Source: Agelaius tricolor (lineage: Eukaryota > Chordata > Aves > Passeriformes > Icteridae). From it: a stretch of 64,000 nt of DNA. Under the pieces are notes generated by a model, which did not search any database, was not told where the DNA came from, and saw only the letters and a list, made by a program, of their open reading frames with translations. The DNA lies in the NCBI GenBank assembly GCA_023055355.1, contig JALJCS010000001.1, forward strand, positions 109,322,881 to 109,386,880. The letters are read 5' to 3'. A program made the translations under genes and the position numbers. Positions 61,807-64,000 of the stretch are shown piece by piece (position 1 is the stretch's first letter; every line of letters begins with the position of its first letter).

Positions 61807-63844
61807 GTAAGTACAGAAGAAACAACTTGCTACTGAGAAAGATGTCATGCATCTAAAATTTGACTTCTGATAAGTTTTTACTGCTGGAATAACTCCAGTA
61901 TTTGTGGGGAAGTTTTTTGGGGTAGCTTTTTTGACTCTCTAAATAGATGTTTTGGATGTATAGATGTTCCTGTTTATTAACCTCCCTTGAAATAGCCTGA
62001 TTTTGCTTTTCCCTATCTCCAGTATTTCTAAGATTGTTGAGGAGGCATTTGGTAATCACTTCCTATTTCTTTAAAATTAAGGAAATGCAAAATACTGTAC
62101 TGTGTAATATGAAAAGGTCTAATTTGAGATTGAGGGAGTAAAATAATGCACTATTTAAATGAATGGAGAAATAGGGGCTGGTAAGTATAAGCTTCACAGG
62201 CCACCAGGTAAATGTGCAGTCTATAAATCTATCACAGTGTTTGATCTAATGCCACCTGCAGAAGTCTGATATCACTGTGTTGTTGGAACAAAATATTAGT
62301 ATAACTTGATAACTAACAAATTATTAAACTGGCTGGTGCAGGAAAGGGGATATTATTTATTGGATATTCAAGAGACAGATCTCTAGAAACAGCTTTTCTG
62401 GCACAGAGCAACTATAGGCTATTATTTCATTTAGTATTTGTGAAAGCCCTTTTCTTTACTTCCAGTTCAAATCTGAAGGTGTCCTTTACACACAAATTAG
62501 AGGTGTAGAAATGTGCCTTGCCTATGAATGGTGGTGTTGTGTTTCTGCAAAGAAACAATTGCATTTTGTTTGCTGCACACTGTAACTGCAATAAAACCTT
62601 GTTTTTCTTCAGTAAAGTAGAAGATGCATTCTACAATAATGAACTCAGGCTGAATGGAGAAAAACTATGGAAGAAAAGTAGAACTGTAAGACTTTTTAAT
62701 TTTTTTTTAATATAGTACAAGAAAATATCTAAGGCATGATCTCCCTCTAGATCACTCTGCAAAGGTGAATGCACAGCATTGCTAACACCACTTCCACCTG
62801 GGGGGGATGGTGTGACCATGGTTCCCTGGGTAAAACTTTATTCCCTAAGGCAGACAGGAAACTTGTGTGGTTGGAGAGTCAAATCTAAGTCTGAAAGTCA
62901 GGAGAAGGCAGCAAGGACGGAACATTTTAAGCTGCTGAAAGAAGTGATGATACCACTATGCGAGGTTGGTGAAGTAGCAATTATTAAATCTGAGATATTG
63001 GTGGAGCAGGCACATGATTAAAGAATAAGAGGAAGTTTGATGATAGAAAGGGATTGAAACTGGAGTAGCTGAGGGAAGGTTGTTGTACCTGTAATAGAGC
63101 ACACAGGACCACAGTTAGGAGAGAGCCAGAAGGATCACCAGACATGTACTTCTACCAACCCTTTCTTTATGTGAGGGTGATCCTCAGTGGTGGCTACTGT
63201 CATCAAAGGGCAATGTGGTGAGAAGTTTTGATTCCTGATCCCATAGAGTTAAGGCTGGTTTATGAGAGGTGTACTGCTTCTGTGACTTGGGAGAGGAGCA
63301 CAGGCACTTGCTGAGCACTCTGTTCTTTGAAACACTTTAACTGTTTTAAAGGCAGGAAGAAGAACTTTGCTGGTTTGTGTCTGTGTTGACAGGAAATAAA
63401 GACATACATGAAACCTTTTTCACAGAGTTAGATGTTGGTTGTATTACATGGAGCCTGAAGCTCTTGGCAGGGGAGGTCCTGAGACATGTAATTGTGTATT
63501 ACCACGGCTTTCCTGGAAGTTCATCACTGGAGGATCTATAATAGGTCTGGTAGTGGCTGCCTTCCTCCTCTCCTGTGAGATAGGAATATTAAGTGGAAAG
63601 AAAGGAACATGGCGGGGATTTGCCCAAGGAATGTTTATAATCACTCATCTTCTCTTTCTGTTTCCAGGTGAAACTTGGTGACACACTGGATCTCATAATA
63701 GGTGAAGATAAAGAAACAGGAACTGCAGTAGTTATGCGGGTAGTCTTGAAAAAATTATCTGACAAAACTGAAAATGAAAAATACAAAGTTATTTTGAGGC
63801 GTTGGAAAAACTTAAAAGTGCCCAAACAGGATGTACTTAAGTAA
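61382..63844 (+). CDS. MTRES1: MTRES1, mitochondrial transcription rescue factor 1 (3 coding exons)
   Basis: Joining 61382-61806, 62613-62685 and 63668-63844 gives 224 residues (the human protein is about 240). Residues 1 to about 75 are basic and hydroxylated with few acids, fitting a mitochondrial targeting region. Residues 76-89 are Ser/Lys-rich, and 91-100 form a Glu/Asp run. From about residue 115 the frame follows the vertebrate C6orf203 family closely (VVKDYKDLEKVVQSLRYDV, then LDMARNKVEDAFY, ELRLNGEKLWKKSRTVK and GDTLDLIIGEDKE). This includes the S4 RNA-binding fold at roughly 125-215. The family acts in the mitochondrial matrix. It binds RNA, supports mitochondrial transcription under stress, and helps clear stalled mitoribosomal large subunits. 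All splice sites are GT-AG. ATG at 61382 is the first in exon 2 and is preceded by a non-coding first exon. Confidence 0.96.
61807..62612 (+). other. MTRES1: MTRES1 intron 2
   Basis: An 806 bp intron with GTAAGT donor and TTCTTCAG acceptor. Its first roughly 190 bp are the source of the partial copy found upstream at 59,155-59,542. Otherwise no recognisable element. Confidence 0.85.
62613..62685 (+). CDS. MTRES1: MTRES1 coding exon 3
   Basis: A 73 nt exon between a TTCTTCAG acceptor (AG 62611-62612) and a GTAAG donor (62686). It completes Asn142 and encodes through Thr166, covering the first helix-turn of the S4 domain (NKVEDAFY...LRLNGEKLWKKSRT). Confidence 0.95.
62686..63667 (+). other. 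MTRES1: MTRES1 intron 3
   Basis: A 982 bp intron, GTAAG donor and TTTCCAG acceptor. An 80-codon open frame at 63,439-63,681 crosses the acceptor out of phase and is a shadow. No repeat element recognised. Confidence 0.85.
63668..63844 (+). CDS. MTRES1: MTRES1 coding exon 4 and stop
   Basis: The exon starts after TTTCCAG (AG at 63666-63667) and encodes residues 167-224: VKLGDTLDLIIGEDKE, then the KYKVILRRWKNLK strand, ending VLK-TAA at 63842-63844. It holds the C-terminal half of the S4 domain, including the GD turn typical of S4 folds. Confidence 0.95.
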   Translation: MKLGDTLDLIIGEDKETGTAVVMRVVLKKLSDKTENEKYKVILRRWKNLKVPKQDVLK

Positions 63845-64000
63845 CAAGGGGTTGCATGTGGCAGCATAAGATTTTTGCAGAAAAACATATTTTTTTGTTA
63901 AATATGAATTTTGGTTGAACAAAATTACAGTACCCTTTTTTAAGGGCTTGTGTCAGAATGTTATCTCACTCTGCTGCGTACATCAATAATCATGCAATAA
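63845..64000 (+). other. MTRES1: MTRES1 3' UTR, cut by the window end
   Basis: Sequence after the TAA. No complete AATAAA occurs before the edge, but the last bases are GCAATAA, so a canonical signal would be completed if the next base is A. Confidence 0.7.

Noticed and set aside
1..64000. CRISPR arrays, operons, rRNA, tRNA or intact retroviral genes
   Set aside because: None recognised: direct repeats are microsatellites or tandem duplications, and the LTRs are solo.

Overview
The window looks like part of a songbird (passerine) chromosome. It is AT-rich, CpG-poor vertebrate DNA with three GC-rich CpG islands and several CR1 LINE remnants, the typical avian retrotransposon. It also has three solo LTRs of the roughly 400 bp kind abundant in songbirds. 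No bacterial-type gene organisation, rRNA, tRNA or CRISPR array was recognised. The taxon is inferred from repeat types; the gene identities rest on protein similarity read by eye.

Two protein-coding genes are supported, both spliced. CD24 is on the minus strand: a TATA box near 47.37 kb, exon 1 with the signal peptide (47,202-47,276), a 2.55 kb intron, and exon 2 (44,465-44,650) encoding the mature Ser/Thr/Asn-rich core and GPI-attachment tail. A 3' UTR of about 1.7 kb probably follows. MTRES1 (C6orf203) is on the plus strand: a CpG-island promoter and non-coding first exon ending at 59,846, then coding exons at 61,382-61,806, 62,613-62,685 and 63,668-63,844. Its poly(A) signal probably lies just past the window end. 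The two genes are divergently oriented with about 12 kb between promoters. This agrees with the human 6q21 order QRSL1 - CD24 - MTRES1 - BEND3. CD24 is a cell-surface sialoglycoprotein and MTRES1 a mitochondrial RNA-binding protein, so they are neighbours by synteny, not by pathway.

Region by region: 1-42.7 kb is a gene desert with CR1 pieces (0-0.7, 3.6-4.1, 21.0-21.3, 29.0-29.4, 36.6-37.0 kb), solo LTRs (0.03-0.45, 7.23-7.62, 16.8-17.2 kb), simple repeats, and one orphan CpG island at about 27.0-27.4 kb. That island holds an inverted SOX-type site pair. 42.7-47.4 kb is CD24. 47.4-58.9 kb is intergenic. 58.9-59.6 kb is a CR1 element split by a partial copy of MTRES1 itself. 59.6-64.0 kb is MTRES1.

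The most unusual observation is at 59,155-59,542. The end of MTRES1 coding exon 2, its splice donor and the first part of intron 2 have been copied about 2.6 kb upstream into the middle of a CR1 element, just before the MTRES1 CpG island. No new gene system was found. Most long open frames in the window are chance frames in GC-rich islands or in repeats.
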